Part shown: positions 54,694-64,000 of the stretch, in pieces
Layout: the number at the start of each line of letters is the position of its first letter
How positions within the stretch are numbered: position 1 is the stretch's first letter
Origin: Cylindrodendrum hubeiense
Taxonomy: Eukaryota; Ascomycota; Sordariomycetes; Hypocreales; Nectriaceae
Direction: 5' to 3'
DNA length: 64,000 nucleotides
Assembly: GCA_014621425.1 (NCBI GenBank)
Contig: JAANBB010000065.1
Span: forward strand, 1 to 64,000
Notes under the pieces: generated by a model
What the model saw: only the letters and a program-made list of their open reading frames with translations
What the model was told of the DNA's origin: nothing
The model's database searches: none
Position numbers and translations under genes: made by a program

Positions 54694-55782
54694 CTATACC
54701 TTGTCAATCAACAAGGGCTTCATCCACGCTTTCATCGCCTCCATGCACTCTCCAGTTCGCTCCTCTAATCCCTCTAATAGTATGAAATCGTGCGCCAGCT
54801 TTTCTTGTATGTCGAGCTGCACCTTCATACCAGGATTGAATTGTCGCACCTGGCGTACATACAGCGTACATTGATCCCGAAACACTTCATTATATCCCAC
54901 AGTGACGTGAATCTGGCTTGTGGCACTGCTCAAGCCTTCATAACAAGGAACTTCCATGTCAAGTGGGAATGCTCGACTAGCAAGCTCATTCTTCTCAACC
55001 TCCATGTCAGGGTATCCGCACAGCTGTTTCACGGTGTTGCCAACAGATGCAGCCGAAACCATGTCGATCGAACCATTTTCCGCATATGAACGGTCATTGG
55101 TGTATTTGCTGAGCCAAGGCGAGATGAAGAACGAAGCAGCTAGCGGTGTGGCAAGTTGGATCGGTACAGCGTCTGGATGAGGCCGAACGATGTGACATAG
55201 CAACTGCGCTGCCAAATTGCCGCCAGCGGAGTCTCCACAAATGATGATGTCTTGGGGGAGGAATCCAGAGGAAATCAGATGCGAAAGGCCGCTGGCTGCT
55301 TGACGCAGTTGTGTGGGATATGTCGCAGAAGGATACAGCGTGTACTCGAGTACTGCTACCGCAACTTCAGTTCCCATCTCAATACCAGCGCCGACACACG
55401 CTCGCCAGCAAATCTCCAAGTGGCCTGGCAGTAGGGGTGTGATGAAGCCACCTCCGTGGAATAGCAGGACAACTTTCTTCGCCCGGTGGCGGTCCCCGAC
55501 CCAGAGAAGAGAAGAGTTGCCCTCTTCGAGGGGTTCGATGTCAATACTCAACCGACTAGGGAAGGCATAGACAGCCTCTTCTTTTAAATTCATTTTGCGT
55601 ATCCATTCTGTATACGTCTCCCGTGTGGATTTACACAAGTATTGAATTTCACGTGGTCGAAGTGTCCCCAGAATCACGTTGAGTGCTCCGCAGATAAGGT
55701 AGAGCCGAAGCGGAAGCCCCCGGACCCAAGCGACGAAGGCAGAGTGAAATAGAGCCACTGGAAGATACCACAATACTGACAT
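54694..55782 (-). CDS. Alpha/beta hydrolase, hormone-sensitive-lipase type
   Basis: Single exon, 362 aa. An N-terminal hydrophobic stretch (VLWYLPVALFHSAFVAWV) may anchor it to a membrane. The oxyanion-hole motif HGGGF is at residues 109-113, the nucleophile elbow GDSAGG at 183-188 (Ser185), and the catalytic His331 in LAHDFI. The acid is probably Asp303 or Glu299 in GYNEVFRDQ. The HSL-type esterases of fungi include steryl-acetyl and ester hydrolases as well as tailoring enzymes. The N-terminal segment with PREIQYL and IRKMNL resembles the Say1-like sterol deacetylase group, but this is tentative. All catalytic residues are present. The ATG at 55782 gives the normal family length. Confidence 0.87.
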   Translation of the reverse strand: MSVLWYLPVALFHSAFVAWVRGLPLRLYLICGALNVILGTLRPREIQYLCKSTRETYTEWIRKMNLKEEAVYAFPSRLSIDIEPLEEGNSSLLWVGDRHRAKKVVLLFHGGGFITPLLPGHLEICWRACVGAGIEMGTEVAVAVLEYTLYPSATYPTQLRQAASGLSHLISSGFLPQDIIICGDSAGGNLAAQLLCHIVRPHPDAVPIQLATPLAASFFISPWLSKYTNDRSYAENGSIDMVSAASVGNTVKQLCGYPDMEVEKNELASRAFPLDMEVPCYEGLSSATSQIHVTVGYNEVFRDQCTLYVRQVRQFNPGMKVQLDIQEKLAHDFILLEGLEERTGECMEAMKAWMKPLLIDKV

Positions 55783-57609
55783 GGCCTATTGTCAGTACAT
55801 GGCATCCTTAAATGGAACCGCCGGGTGAAATGTAAACATACCGAAGCAGACTTGCCGAGCAACCAAGAGGAACTTTTCAGCGTTGGAAAAAGGAGGCGTC
55901 ATTTCGAAGATCAGGACTGAAGAAGAAATGCGGGGGAAACCACAGAAGAGAAAGCAGTGCTCAGCGAAGACAATAAGTACTCTCACATGAATGAGACAGC
56001 CTGGCGGACGCCCCGTTTTCTTCCCCGCGGTAATGCGATTGGGCTGCAGCCCTACAGCTGACGAGAAGATCTGCTAATCGAATCGAGGGCCGGATTAACT
56101 CCGAGACATCTGGCCGATTAAGGCCGCTCAATGGCTGGCTGAACCCCCAATATCTGATTGCTTTTCCTTCCTGCAGCAGGACGAATGATGAAAGGCCGCG
56201 TGTTCCGTGTACAGCCTTAATAAATTTTACACCGTATCCGATACTCGACACTGGATGACGCTTCTGCAGGGCGAATGCGTCTAGAATATAGTGAAATTGG
56301 CAGTCAGACAACCCCATTGAACCATACCCTTGACCTTGCTCTTATCATTTGTGACTTGCGTCCGGATTGAAGTCCGATAATGGCTTAGACCTTATTGCCA
56401 ACACACATTTGGCTCCCACCCTTTTAATACATGTGGAGGTGGCATTCCAGTAATTGCTGTGGAATACGGAGTCCCATCTTCATAACGACACAAAAGATAT
56501 CGGAAACCGGGCTGATGTCTGCTACATACTAGGTTGCCTCTAGTCCGATGGATCCACTGGCTAGCTCAATCGACACCTGTGCATCGAGCAGCGGTTTGGA
56601 CAAGGATACTCAAACTTTAACAAGGATGATCCACAGCCCCCCAATTGAGCCCCATGGGCGGAGATTTCTTTTCTCTCCACATAGTCCCGCTTCGTTTTGA
56701 TGACCTGGTTAGGGCGATCTCTGATACAGGTTTCTGGCAACAGTAAAATGAGAGTACCGCAAAAATCTTGCTATAACTACAGTGTTCCGCTACTTCCAAA
56801 TGATGTGTTTCGCTTTCAACCCCGCTTTCCCCTCCCAATCTCGGCGCATCATGAAATCTTACCCAATGAAGCCCTCGTCGAAATTGGGATGGTGATAACT
56901 TCAAGTTTCTGAAGGAGGCTCAATAGCCTAGTAAAACCGCGCAGCTACCCAGAAGTCAATCTGGAACAGGAAACAAGTGAGCGAGTCCTCATTCAATGGA
57001 AGGAATACACGAACGAGGATGCTCGGAAATGGAGCATTCCTCCGGGATATTCACTTTAGCACTGGAGCCTCAATAAGGTGCCAATTCTGGCGTTTGACAG
57101 TGTTTTCGATTCCAATAGCGTTCGGGAGTGGATCTATGACTGGACTGTCTTCCACCATGGCCCGGATGATCCAACATCCTTCGAAGCCCGAGAGATTTGA
57201 CAAAGCCTCATTCAACTAGCAGATAATCTCAACCGAACTGAAGAGGCTGTGCGAAGAATATGCGGAAAATTATACGAAAAAAAAGAAAAAAAAAGGGAAA
57301 TTGTTGAAGATTTAATTGAATGTAGAGGTTGTCTCACCGCGAGATTCAATGGCCTTCTCGGAGTATGCGAGTTGCGTGCAAATTTTCATGTCGTTAAAAG
57401 TGAAGATTATTTTTCCGCGAATATACTCAAATCGCTCCTTGAACTTTTAGGAACGGCCTTTCTATTTGTATAACCTCTCCATAGAGAAGCGTCCTATAAA
57501 CTCACACACCCAAAATTTGCATGGCTCCTCGCTGGTCAATATTATCGAGTCATGAAAGCACAATATACTTATAGAGACTGTCTGGATAGATCATTACACA
57601 TACGCCATT
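55783..57609. other. Intergenic region
   Basis: About 1.8 kb. Short ORFs (55961-56317 minus, 56617-56904 minus, 56697-56912 plus, 56977-57219 plus) show no domain, splice-joined continuation or repeat. A purine tract lies at 57279-57299. It may hold degraded gene fragments, but none could be identified. Confidence 0.4.
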
Positions 57610-58791
57610 CTAAAATTCTGGCATCTGGACAGGAAACTGGTAGCCCCAAAGTCTTAGAATCTCCAAGGACTTCGCTGTCTCTATCAACAGATTGAGGGTC
57701 GGTGAAGGCTCTCCACCACTGCATTTAACAATAAGGTCAACCTCCAAGACCTTAAGACGTTGAAAATCTTGCATATTTTTCCTGCAAACTGCAAAATCCT
57801 CTGGTTGCCCCCAGCTGCCAATCTCCTCTTTGCGACCCAGGCTGTCGTTTGCATCCAGTTTTAATGGGTTCTGTTCGTTCCCCAATCCATCTCCATGCAA
57901 CCATTTTCCATGATTCCATTCTCGCCTACTAGGCGAGTATTCGAAACGTGGTGATCGTGGATGGCTCCATTCTCTGATGTAGAGCTCCTCGATTTGGGGT
58001 GCTCGTAAACGGTTGTACAGGCATAGACTGCTGAAGTCGGCCAGTGATGTGCCTTCCAGAATTACCTTTCTCAGATTCTCATTAGGAGCAACAAGGAATG
58101 CACTCCAGGACAACTGTGATGAAAATTGGGATTTAATGAGCTTCAATGTCTTGAGATTTGTAAGCATTGGATGACCTTCTTTTCCAGAATATTGGATAGC
58201 TTCAACGACTTTGTACAGAGTCGGTACTGCCATCAAGAGCTGCTCATATGAAAATGTTTCAAGCCCACTCGACATCTTCAGAACGCCTGCCAGTGCCACC
58301 ATGGGTTCTTCGGACCCGGCAATCTCAATTGGCGCACAGGGCATCCCTTTGGTGCTAACCCAAGCACCAATAATAGGGTGCATACCTTGCTCTCGGAACA
58401 TCTCCTCGAACATCCTCCTTACCTCAAATACATTGTGCTCTGTGCGTGAAGAATCATCTTCACTCCGGCCAGCATACCCAACCATCGGTGGATACCAGCG
58501 TAGATGGCGGACTAAAGGTCGTACCCGCGAGTTTTTTAATAAGAGCGCAAACACCGAAAAAACGTCGGCGGGTGTCTGGACAATGATGGTTCGATGAAGA
58601 AGGCTCCTCAGGTCGCGATATATGGCTTTGCAGGTGGACGCCAGATTGATCAGGGCAAGCTGGCATAATCTCCAGTCACCCTGAACGACATCTTCTGGAG
58701 ACTGAAGAACTGGGATTGGAGGAGCGAGTTCTTCGGCAATGAGCCTGAAGACATCAGGTGGCAGGTGCATGGGACTAGTACAGGTTGCCAT
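57610..58791 (-). CDS. F-box-like protein with degenerate leucine-rich C-terminus
   Basis: Single exon, 393 aa. The N-terminal F-box-like segment reads HLPPDVFRLIAEEL, then LALINLASTCKAIYRDLRSL. The downstream region has spaced leucine motifs typical of fungal F-box/LRR-like proteins: MLTNLKTLKLIKSQF, NLRKVILEGTSLADF, QIEELYIREW, RLKVLEVDLIV and KSLEILRLWGY. Such proteins are expected to bind Skp1 and deliver targets to SCF ubiquitin ligases; many fungal copies are lineage-specific with unknown targets. No membrane span or signal peptide. The frame is intact. Confidence 0.78.
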   Translation of the reverse strand: MATCTSPMHLPPDVFRLIAEELAPPIPVLQSPEDVVQGDWRLCQLALINLASTCKAIYRDLRSLLHRTIIVQTPADVFSVFALLLKNSRVRPLVRHLRWYPPMVGYAGRSEDDSSRTEHNVFEVRRMFEEMFREQGMHPIIGAWVSTKGMPCAPIEIAGSEEPMVALAGVLKMSSGLETFSYEQLLMAVPTLYKVVEAIQYSGKEGHPMLTNLKTLKLIKSQFSSQLSWSAFLVAPNENLRKVILEGTSLADFSSLCLYNRLRAPQIEELYIREWSHPRSPRFEYSPSRREWNHGKWLHGDGLGNEQNPLKLDANDSLGRKEEIGSWGQPEDFAVCRKNMQDFQRLKVLEVDLIVKCSGGEPSPTLNLLIETAKSLEILRLWGYQFPVQMPEF

Positions 58792-59116
58792 AGTCGAAAA
58801 CTGAGGATAAGAAGATGAATTCTAGGACGAGACACAATGAGAAATCGCGTCGCATAAGTAGTTGCTTGACCTTTGAGGCTGAGAAGGTAGCCTAAAAAAT
58901 ATCACCAGTGCCCCATTTTTCGGTGAATATTAGTCGCCTAATCTCTGAGCGACTTTAGCTACGAGACCCCACTACCCCACAACAATTGCGTATTGCCATC
59001 CTGTTATGTCACTCAGTCCTGAGAATGATAAATTCGTAATCGGGTTCCTCCACTTCTTTTCTTATTCTATCGCTGACGTTCAAAGAAAGAATTGGCTAAG
59101 TCGTAGCTCCCCACAA
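58792..59116. other. Short intergenic region
   Basis: It lies upstream of the F-box-like gene and downstream of the methyltransferase stop, both on the minus strand. No motif was recognised. Confidence 0.4.
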
Positions 59117-60682
59117 TCAGGATGAGAGAGGTTTCCGGCCCCAGACCACTCTTTGCCAGAAAAATGGGTGCGCCTTTTTGGACCGACTCTCACGCCGGAA
59201 GTGGGCAAGGTAAATAGTAACATCCTCCTTCGTCCAGCCTAACATAGTAGCCATGTAGAGCACAGTGCCCTCTGCATCCTGTTCAAGGGCGAGTTGGGTG
59301 AACGAACCGATCTCCCGAAGCGTGGGGTCTTTAGGCCAACCGCCAAAAGGGTTCTATTGTCATATTAGTCCATAACACGCAATGGGACTGCCAAAGAAAT
59401 TCCCTACCTTGAAATCCTTTGCCTCAATATCGACGAATCCAGCTTCCTGCATCGCCTTCTTTTGTATACCATCTTCGAAGACCGTGAATGACCGGCCCAT
59501 TTTGCGACCACCTTCAATAAAGAACTTTCCCCATTGACTCATAGCACTTGTCTCAGAAACGGTATTGTCATCGCTCTGGAGACACGATGACGGCTCGAAG
59601 CTCTCAAGATAGCCTCCTGGCTTGAGACTTTTATACGCCTGCTTGAAAAGGGCTGTCCAGTCCTTGATACTCCCGACAAGCCAGCGCATGTGGACGTAAT
59701 CAAGAGACTCGTCCTGAAATGTCCATTCCTGCGTGCAGTCATCGATTTGGCTATATTTGAGCAACGGTTAGCACCAAACCATATCTTTGGAGTACATATA
59801 TCTCAATCGCGTATTTCTTACAACTCGAGGTTTGGTGGAACCCATGTTGGTTGGATGGGCGCAATGTCAGTCCCAATAACCGAGATGTTGGGAAACTCGT
59901 CAGCAAAGTCGCTTCCTCTCGTGTAAGCTTATGGCATTTCCAGTATATGAGGATGTAAGGGTAGCATACATGGCCCAGATACCTTGTTGTTCAATTAGTC
60001 ACTTGTAATTACTCATGTAATTTGGAGTACATACCTGTTCCGGTTCCAATATCCACAACTGTCTGTTCTAGTATGTTACTTAATGAATTCGCGACGTTTA
60101 GTCAGTTCTAGCCATACCTTGATAGTCCCCGGTAGAGGCGCCAGGTGTAGCTTATCTCCTAGCAAAAGGGTGAGCACGTGGTGGCTACGCATGACGAATG
60201 TAAGCTGAGTTCGGCATCTAGCTGTTCTCACACTTACTTGATATCCATCCCTTCATGAAAGGCATCGTCGATGGGGCCCTATCCCCAATCAGCTACTGAA
60301 ACCCGCGTCTTCGGTGTCCAGGTATTTCAACGAACCAGTATTCGGCATCTCCACGCTCGCTGTGGTATGTTCTGCCTTGAATCGTCCTGTATTTGACTAT
60401 GCTAGACGTCAATGACGCTGTTGAGCTGATGCTGTCACCGATAGCCGAATCATCATCATCTTGCTCGTTGCCTTCCTAGAGGGCCTTACGGGTTAGCCTT
60501 ATAGGACGGATGGCACTTTTGATTCCATAACTAGCCGTTAATTGCGCCCAGTGGCGTGGAGGAAGAATGTTGGTGTCTGTATGGGGGCAAAGTTGTTCAG
60601 TTTCCTCCTGAGCGGGAGCTCGCGGCGTCGCCTCGGCAGTAACGCCACCAGGAGCATCAATCTGAGGTGACAGGTCCGACAT
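59117..60682 (-). CDS. LaeA-like SAM-dependent methyltransferase (copy 2), N-terminal exon unresolved
   Basis: Exons that join in frame: 60475-60332, 60278-60238, 60184-60118, 60062-60035, 59982-59970, 59911-59822, 59750-59408 and 59353-59117. They give [41 protein letters not shown] motif [15 protein letters not shown], then [69 protein letters not shown] and a normal end ([10 protein letters not shown]). The proposed first exon (ATG 60682) reads into an in-frame TAG at 60478-60476, directly before exon 2; that ctctag may be an acceptor, but I found no phase-matched consensus donor. The 60331 donor (gttgaa) is also weak. The catalytic part is intact; the N-terminus may be mis-modelled or damaged. 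The substrate is unknown. Confidence 0.72.
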
Positions 60683-61321
60683 CTGTGTTTGGCGGTGCAG
60701 TAGTGTACGGAATACGGAACGACAGAGAAGTAAAGTGGGATGGCATTGTTCTTTTATTTCAAGTGAGTGTGAAATGCGGGGATGCCCGTCAGGAGATCCG
60801 CGTCTTTACTCAACCAACACGAAGTTGAGCATTGAGCCAATAGGCCTTTGCATTGACCCTGTATCATGCAACGCTGCCATGCCGGTGTATGCCAGCATCA
60901 ATTCGTCACCGCTCTTCTCCATCAACAAGGCATATCTGATTACCCTGTGCTAACACATGCTTGACATCGTCCGCCAGTGCTTAAAGCACTACATAATGGG
61001 CTGGCTAGTTTCCCGGATCTATGGAGTAATTTATGTCTCCTTTTTTATGCAAAAGGATTGTGTGGGAAACTGCCAGCATCCTACCCAAGTAGCACCGATC
61101 ATTTTACATTAATGAAGGCGGGACAAGCCGGGTAAAGTCGTCTTATTCGCTACCGGGTTTCGACCGACGCGCGTCTACCCCGGACCATTGAGTCTGTCAA
61201 CATGCAGCTGCGATGCGGTCTCTAGGGTAGCTCAACGCCCAACTGAAGAAGTGTTGGGAATACATTAACAGAGAATTCGCGTTCCGTGACTTATGTTTGC
61301 ATTTAAAGTAGATCGCTCAAG
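60683..61321. other. Intergenic region
   Basis: About 640 bp between the methyltransferase start and the stop of the F-box-like gene. The 72-codon ORF at 60735-60953 has no motif. Confidence 0.4.
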
Positions 61322-62401
61322 TCATCCTGCCTGCTGCGCCAGCCCATTTTGTGTACCGTAACAATTCTTAATATGATCGATGAATCCTTCAGCCGAATAT
61401 AGTCGAAAAATTGCCCCGGTGAATACACGTTGGGGGTCAACACCTGGTGGAGTAATCTCAAGTAGCGAAGCAGCAGGTAACAAATCACGCTGATAGTGTT
61501 CGGAGGCAGCTTGACACCCCCGGCACAGGCGCCCATTATATGCACCTGTATTCGTTAGGGATGGAAAGCGAATGGAAGCCATACCACAATAATCGTCTCT
61601 GATAACATCTTCATTGCCAGGCAGCCTTGACAAGTCACATCCCAGTGAGTTCAGGGGTGCTTCGTGAAACTGCCTAAAAACGGAGAACTGCCTCTCCGTG
61701 ATCTGTTCAGTGGGCGACCTCGGCATCAGCTTGGCTACGTTCTCGGTCGACCCGTGAATCTCAATTGCCAGTTGTTTTGCTTGTTTCACACTGACGAGGC
61801 GATAGACTCGCTTTCGCGAAACTTGAAACCAGAGAATGTAAGTGCCAGGTATGCTATACATTATGGGGATTCGCTTCAGTTGCTTGTCCGTCAGGCCAAA
61901 GCATTGCTTAGCGATGGTCGGTGTAGTCATTCGAAGCGCATGGTTATTAAGCAAGCAGTCGAAGCAGACTCTCTCGCAGGTCGGCAGGAATAGAAATCCA
62001 CCATAATTGAAACACGAAACGCACTCGCTGCTCCAGAGGGTTTGGTGGAGTAACAGAGCAGAATGGTAACGGATCAGCCTGGTTTTCCCCAGAGCACTTA
62101 ATGTTTCTGGCGCATAGCTCATCAGACTTTTATACGGTGGCAATGCTTCCACTATTTCTTTCCCTCTCAATGAGACACGTGAAATTCGGGACAAGGATTG
62201 AAAGTCAAGAAGGTTGAGGGTGATGAGTAGGAGCTCGGTCGGTAGGAGGTCGAGGTGGCCAAGCGAAGCAAAAGAAGTCACCCGGCTTATCGTTGAGTAA
62301 GTCGCCGGGAGGATATTTCGTATCATTCCACTGATTCCCTGTTCGAAAGGGCAGGTGGAGTCTGTGACGGTCTGCTGAGAGGAATTTTGCCGTAATTGCA
62401 T
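61322..62401 (-). CDS. F-box-like protein, intact paralogue of the 52.6 kb gene
   Basis: Single exon, 359 aa. The F-box-like core LDLLPTELLLITLNLLDFQS, then RISRVSLRGKEIVE, is followed by a Cys-rich motif CVSCFNYGGFLFLPTCERVC, then FDCL. A linker with IPGTYILWF and VSVKQAKQLAIEIHG follows, and then a C-terminal GRLCRGC motif and FRLYSAEGFIDHIKNC. The same blocks occur in the gene at 52554-53384, showing common descent. The spaced CxxC motifs may bind a metal. Expected role: SCF substrate adaptor with an unknown target. The frame has no break; the start at 62401 leaves about 50 residues before the F-box. Confidence 0.78.
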   Translation of the reverse strand: MQLRQNSSQQTVTDSTCPFEQGISGMIRNILPATYSTISRVTSFASLGHLDLLPTELLLITLNLLDFQSLSRISRVSLRGKEIVEALPPYKSLMSYAPETLSALGKTRLIRYHSALLLHQTLWSSECVSCFNYGGFLFLPTCERVCFDCLLNNHALRMTTPTIAKQCFGLTDKQLKRIPIMYSIPGTYILWFQVSRKRVYRLVSVKQAKQLAIEIHGSTENVAKLMPRSPTEQITERQFSVFRQFHEAPLNSLGCDLSRLPGNEDVIRDDYCGMASIRFPSLTNTGAYNGRLCRGCQAASEHYQRDLLPAASLLEITPPGVDPQRVFTGAIFRLYSAEGFIDHIKNCYGTQNGLAQQAG

Positions 62402-63900
62402 GGCTGCGATGAACCTCGATCGGAAATCGGAAGAAGAAGCAGTCTGCCTGTTAGGAGGGTTTAAGGGCTCAAAATACAGGGGGTTGTCGTTGGGAAGAGG
62501 CGAGTGTGATATTGAAGCCTAGATGATGACTTGGGCGTGTTTTAGAGTGGGTAATAATGGTAGAGATGCTGGTGAGATGGTTTGATGTTGTTTCCAGGCT
62601 GGCTCGACAAGTTCACGGTCACCAGGCTCCAGCGTATTTGTCAGACCTATGCAGCCCCACATTGCCAAGTGTCTATCTCACATGCTGTGGTGACACTGGC
62701 TTTCTGATTTTACAACGCCAAAATAATGGAAATCGCTGAATTGCGCAGGCGGGATTAAAATAATTTGCCATGATGCGAGAATTTTAAATGAGTTAATAGT
62801 AAGAGAGGACACGAAGGCGATCTCCCGCAGCTAAAACGCGCTATCGCCTAGGGCTGCACATACCCCACGCAAATTGGTTGCGGAAGGCTTCTTCAGTGAG
62901 AGGACAAAGGCTGGCTCGCTCACTGTCCCGGGGATTTAATCTGAGTCTGTGATAAATGATTCAATCATGAACACATTGTGATTTTATATCGTGCACGCGC
63001 ACATCTAGGCGTTTAATCGGTGCACTTGTTGAAAACCAATCTGTCAGCAGTTGTGGTGTGGACCAGAAAGAGAATGCACGAGGACCTGGTAGGTTTATGC
63101 ATACCGTCGTTGATCAATGCCATACTTAGGGGTTCAGGGACCTTGATGCACATTTTCTCATTGTTTAGCTGCATTGAAATATCCTTTTTGTGTTGAAACT
63201 TCAAAGCGCCTCCTCTGTGGTGCATTTTCCAGAAGCCAAGCCGGAACCAGGGACATTTCTTCCATTCTGTCATCCGGAGTCTGCCATATAATAGCCCGCT
63301 CGGTATCCCTACCGCATTCGTCGTAAAATTCCGGTGGAAGTCATCCCATCTATTAAACAAATGGGTCAAAGTTTTAGCGATACCACCGTTCAGGTCAGCC
63401 CCCTGTTTAGACCATCTCGATTCGAGCGACGAGCCGCGCAGGACCCCGGCGACAAACAAACCATGCAACTTTAAAACCGCTATGGTTTCGGTAGATCATC
63501 GAACATCCTAGATGATCAGTCCATGCTGAGTGTGTCCCCAGATCTTTCCTCTTTGAAAATTATCCACCCGCCGTTTCGCCTAGGATAACCTTCAAAACTC
63601 CACCAATCGCCTATTTCTCCCACGCGCTGAACTTGAAACGCTCCGGAGTGCCAAGGCCAACCGAACAACGCAACCGAGTTTGAATGGCGGGTTTTTCCAC
63701 AGGGCCTGCAGTCCTTCATTCCGACACACCGTTTTGAATCAATTTGGTGACGAAGGTCACTCCGGTGGACAATCGTATTTAAAGATGGCAGTCTCTCATG
63801 ATAGAGAAGGAATCAGACCAGCTCTCAGCCCACAACCGATCAACCACCAGTGAACTCTTCTTTTCTTCAATTGGCTAGTCCATTTTTAAATTATACCAAA
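62402..63900. other. Intergenic region and LPMO promoter
   Basis: About 1.5 kb. The minus-strand ORF at 63013-63468 (151 codons) has no recognisable domain and I do not call it a gene. A TATA-like tatttaaag lies at 63776-63784, about 120 bp upstream of the LPMO start, followed by a C/T-rich leader. Confidence 0.45.
63776..63784 (+). promoter_or_regulatory. TATA-like element of the AA9 gene
   Basis: tatttaaag about 120 bp upstream of ATG 63901, with a pyrimidine-rich leader (cttcttttcttc at about 63856) between them. This fits an inducible secreted-enzyme gene. Confidence 0.5.
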
Positions 63901-64000
63901 ATGCATGTCCTCGCTTCAATCCTTACTTCCGCGGCCCTGGTGGCTGCCCACGGCTACGTCGAGGAGGCAACCATTGGCTGCACGACCTACGAGTTCTACA
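63901..64000 (+). CDS. AA9 lytic polysaccharide monooxygenase, 5' end only
   Basis: The first 33 codons lie in the window; the rest is off the right edge. A 16-residue signal peptide (MHVLASILTSAALVAA) is followed by HGYVEE, placing His17 at the mature N-terminus. An N-terminal His after cleavage is the hallmark of copper-dependent LPMOs (histidine brace), and HGYV with a following Cys in TIGCTTYEFY fits family AA9 (former GH61), which cleaves cellulose oxidatively outside the cell. Only the signal peptide and first strand can be seen, so the subfamily, the second His and any CBM1 cannot be judged. Confidence 0.8.
   Translation, partial: MHVLASILTSAALVAAHGYVEEATIGCTTYEFY

Noticed and set aside
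55783..57473. Possible retroelement or chromodomain fragments
   Set aside because: Short hydrophilic ORFs were read for RT, integrase and chromodomain motifs; none was found.
63013..63468. 151-codon minus-strand ORF
   Set aside because: No domain, no homologous block elsewhere in the window, and it sits in ordinary spacer; likely chance.

Overview
The window looks like nuclear DNA of a filamentous ascomycete (Pezizomycotina). Most genes have short introns of about 45-80 nt with GTRNGT donors, CTAAC/CTAAT-type branch points and YAG acceptors. The gene types are also typical of this group: a Zn2Cys6 regulator, LaeA-like methyltransferases, a fungal long-chain alcohol oxidase, a DUF6604-type protein and an AA9 polysaccharide monooxygenase. 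The species was not determined.

Left part (1-15 kb): conserved housekeeping DNA, GC-rich by eye. A translation initiation factor eIF4B gene leaves the window on the left. Divergent from it is a small Tim17-like membrane protein. A 2,965-residue single-exon ORF follows, encoding the bridge-like lipid-transfer protein of the Fmp27/BLTP2 family.

15.4-18.9 kb: an AT-rich island with one intron-rich minus-strand gene derived from a MULE-type transposase. It reads through more than a dozen coherent exons. A GC-rich tandem repeat lies just beyond its 5' end.

19-28 kb: a gene-poor stretch holding one serine/proline-rich minus-strand protein with an unusually long ORF-free upstream region. 

28-64 kb: accessory-type DNA. 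In order it holds a DUF6604-like protein, a GMC-type long-chain alcohol oxidase, a glycosylated multi-span membrane protein, an SRPK-like kinase, a LaeA-like methyltransferase and a BTB/POZ protein. Next come a PEP-mutase/isocitrate-lyase family enzyme divergent from an ACS-family MFS transporter, and a Zn2Cys6 factor just downstream. Then come an F-box-like gene with an in-frame stop or tiny intron, an HSL-type alpha/beta hydrolase, an F-box/LRR-like protein, a second LaeA-like methyltransferase, a second F-box-like paralogue, and the start of an AA9 LPMO gene at the right edge. Two diverged dispersed repeats (31.6/40.7 kb and 38.0/41.0 kb) lie among these genes.

The best candidate for a functional unit is the lyase / transporter / Zn2Cys6 factor trio at 45.5-52.4 kb. 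Its shared divergent promoter carries two CGG-CCG palindromes of the kind bound by Zn2Cys6 dimers. No PKS, NRPS or terpene synthase is visible, so the accessory part does not look like a classic secondary-metabolite cluster. All functions are inferred from sequence reading. No database search was run.
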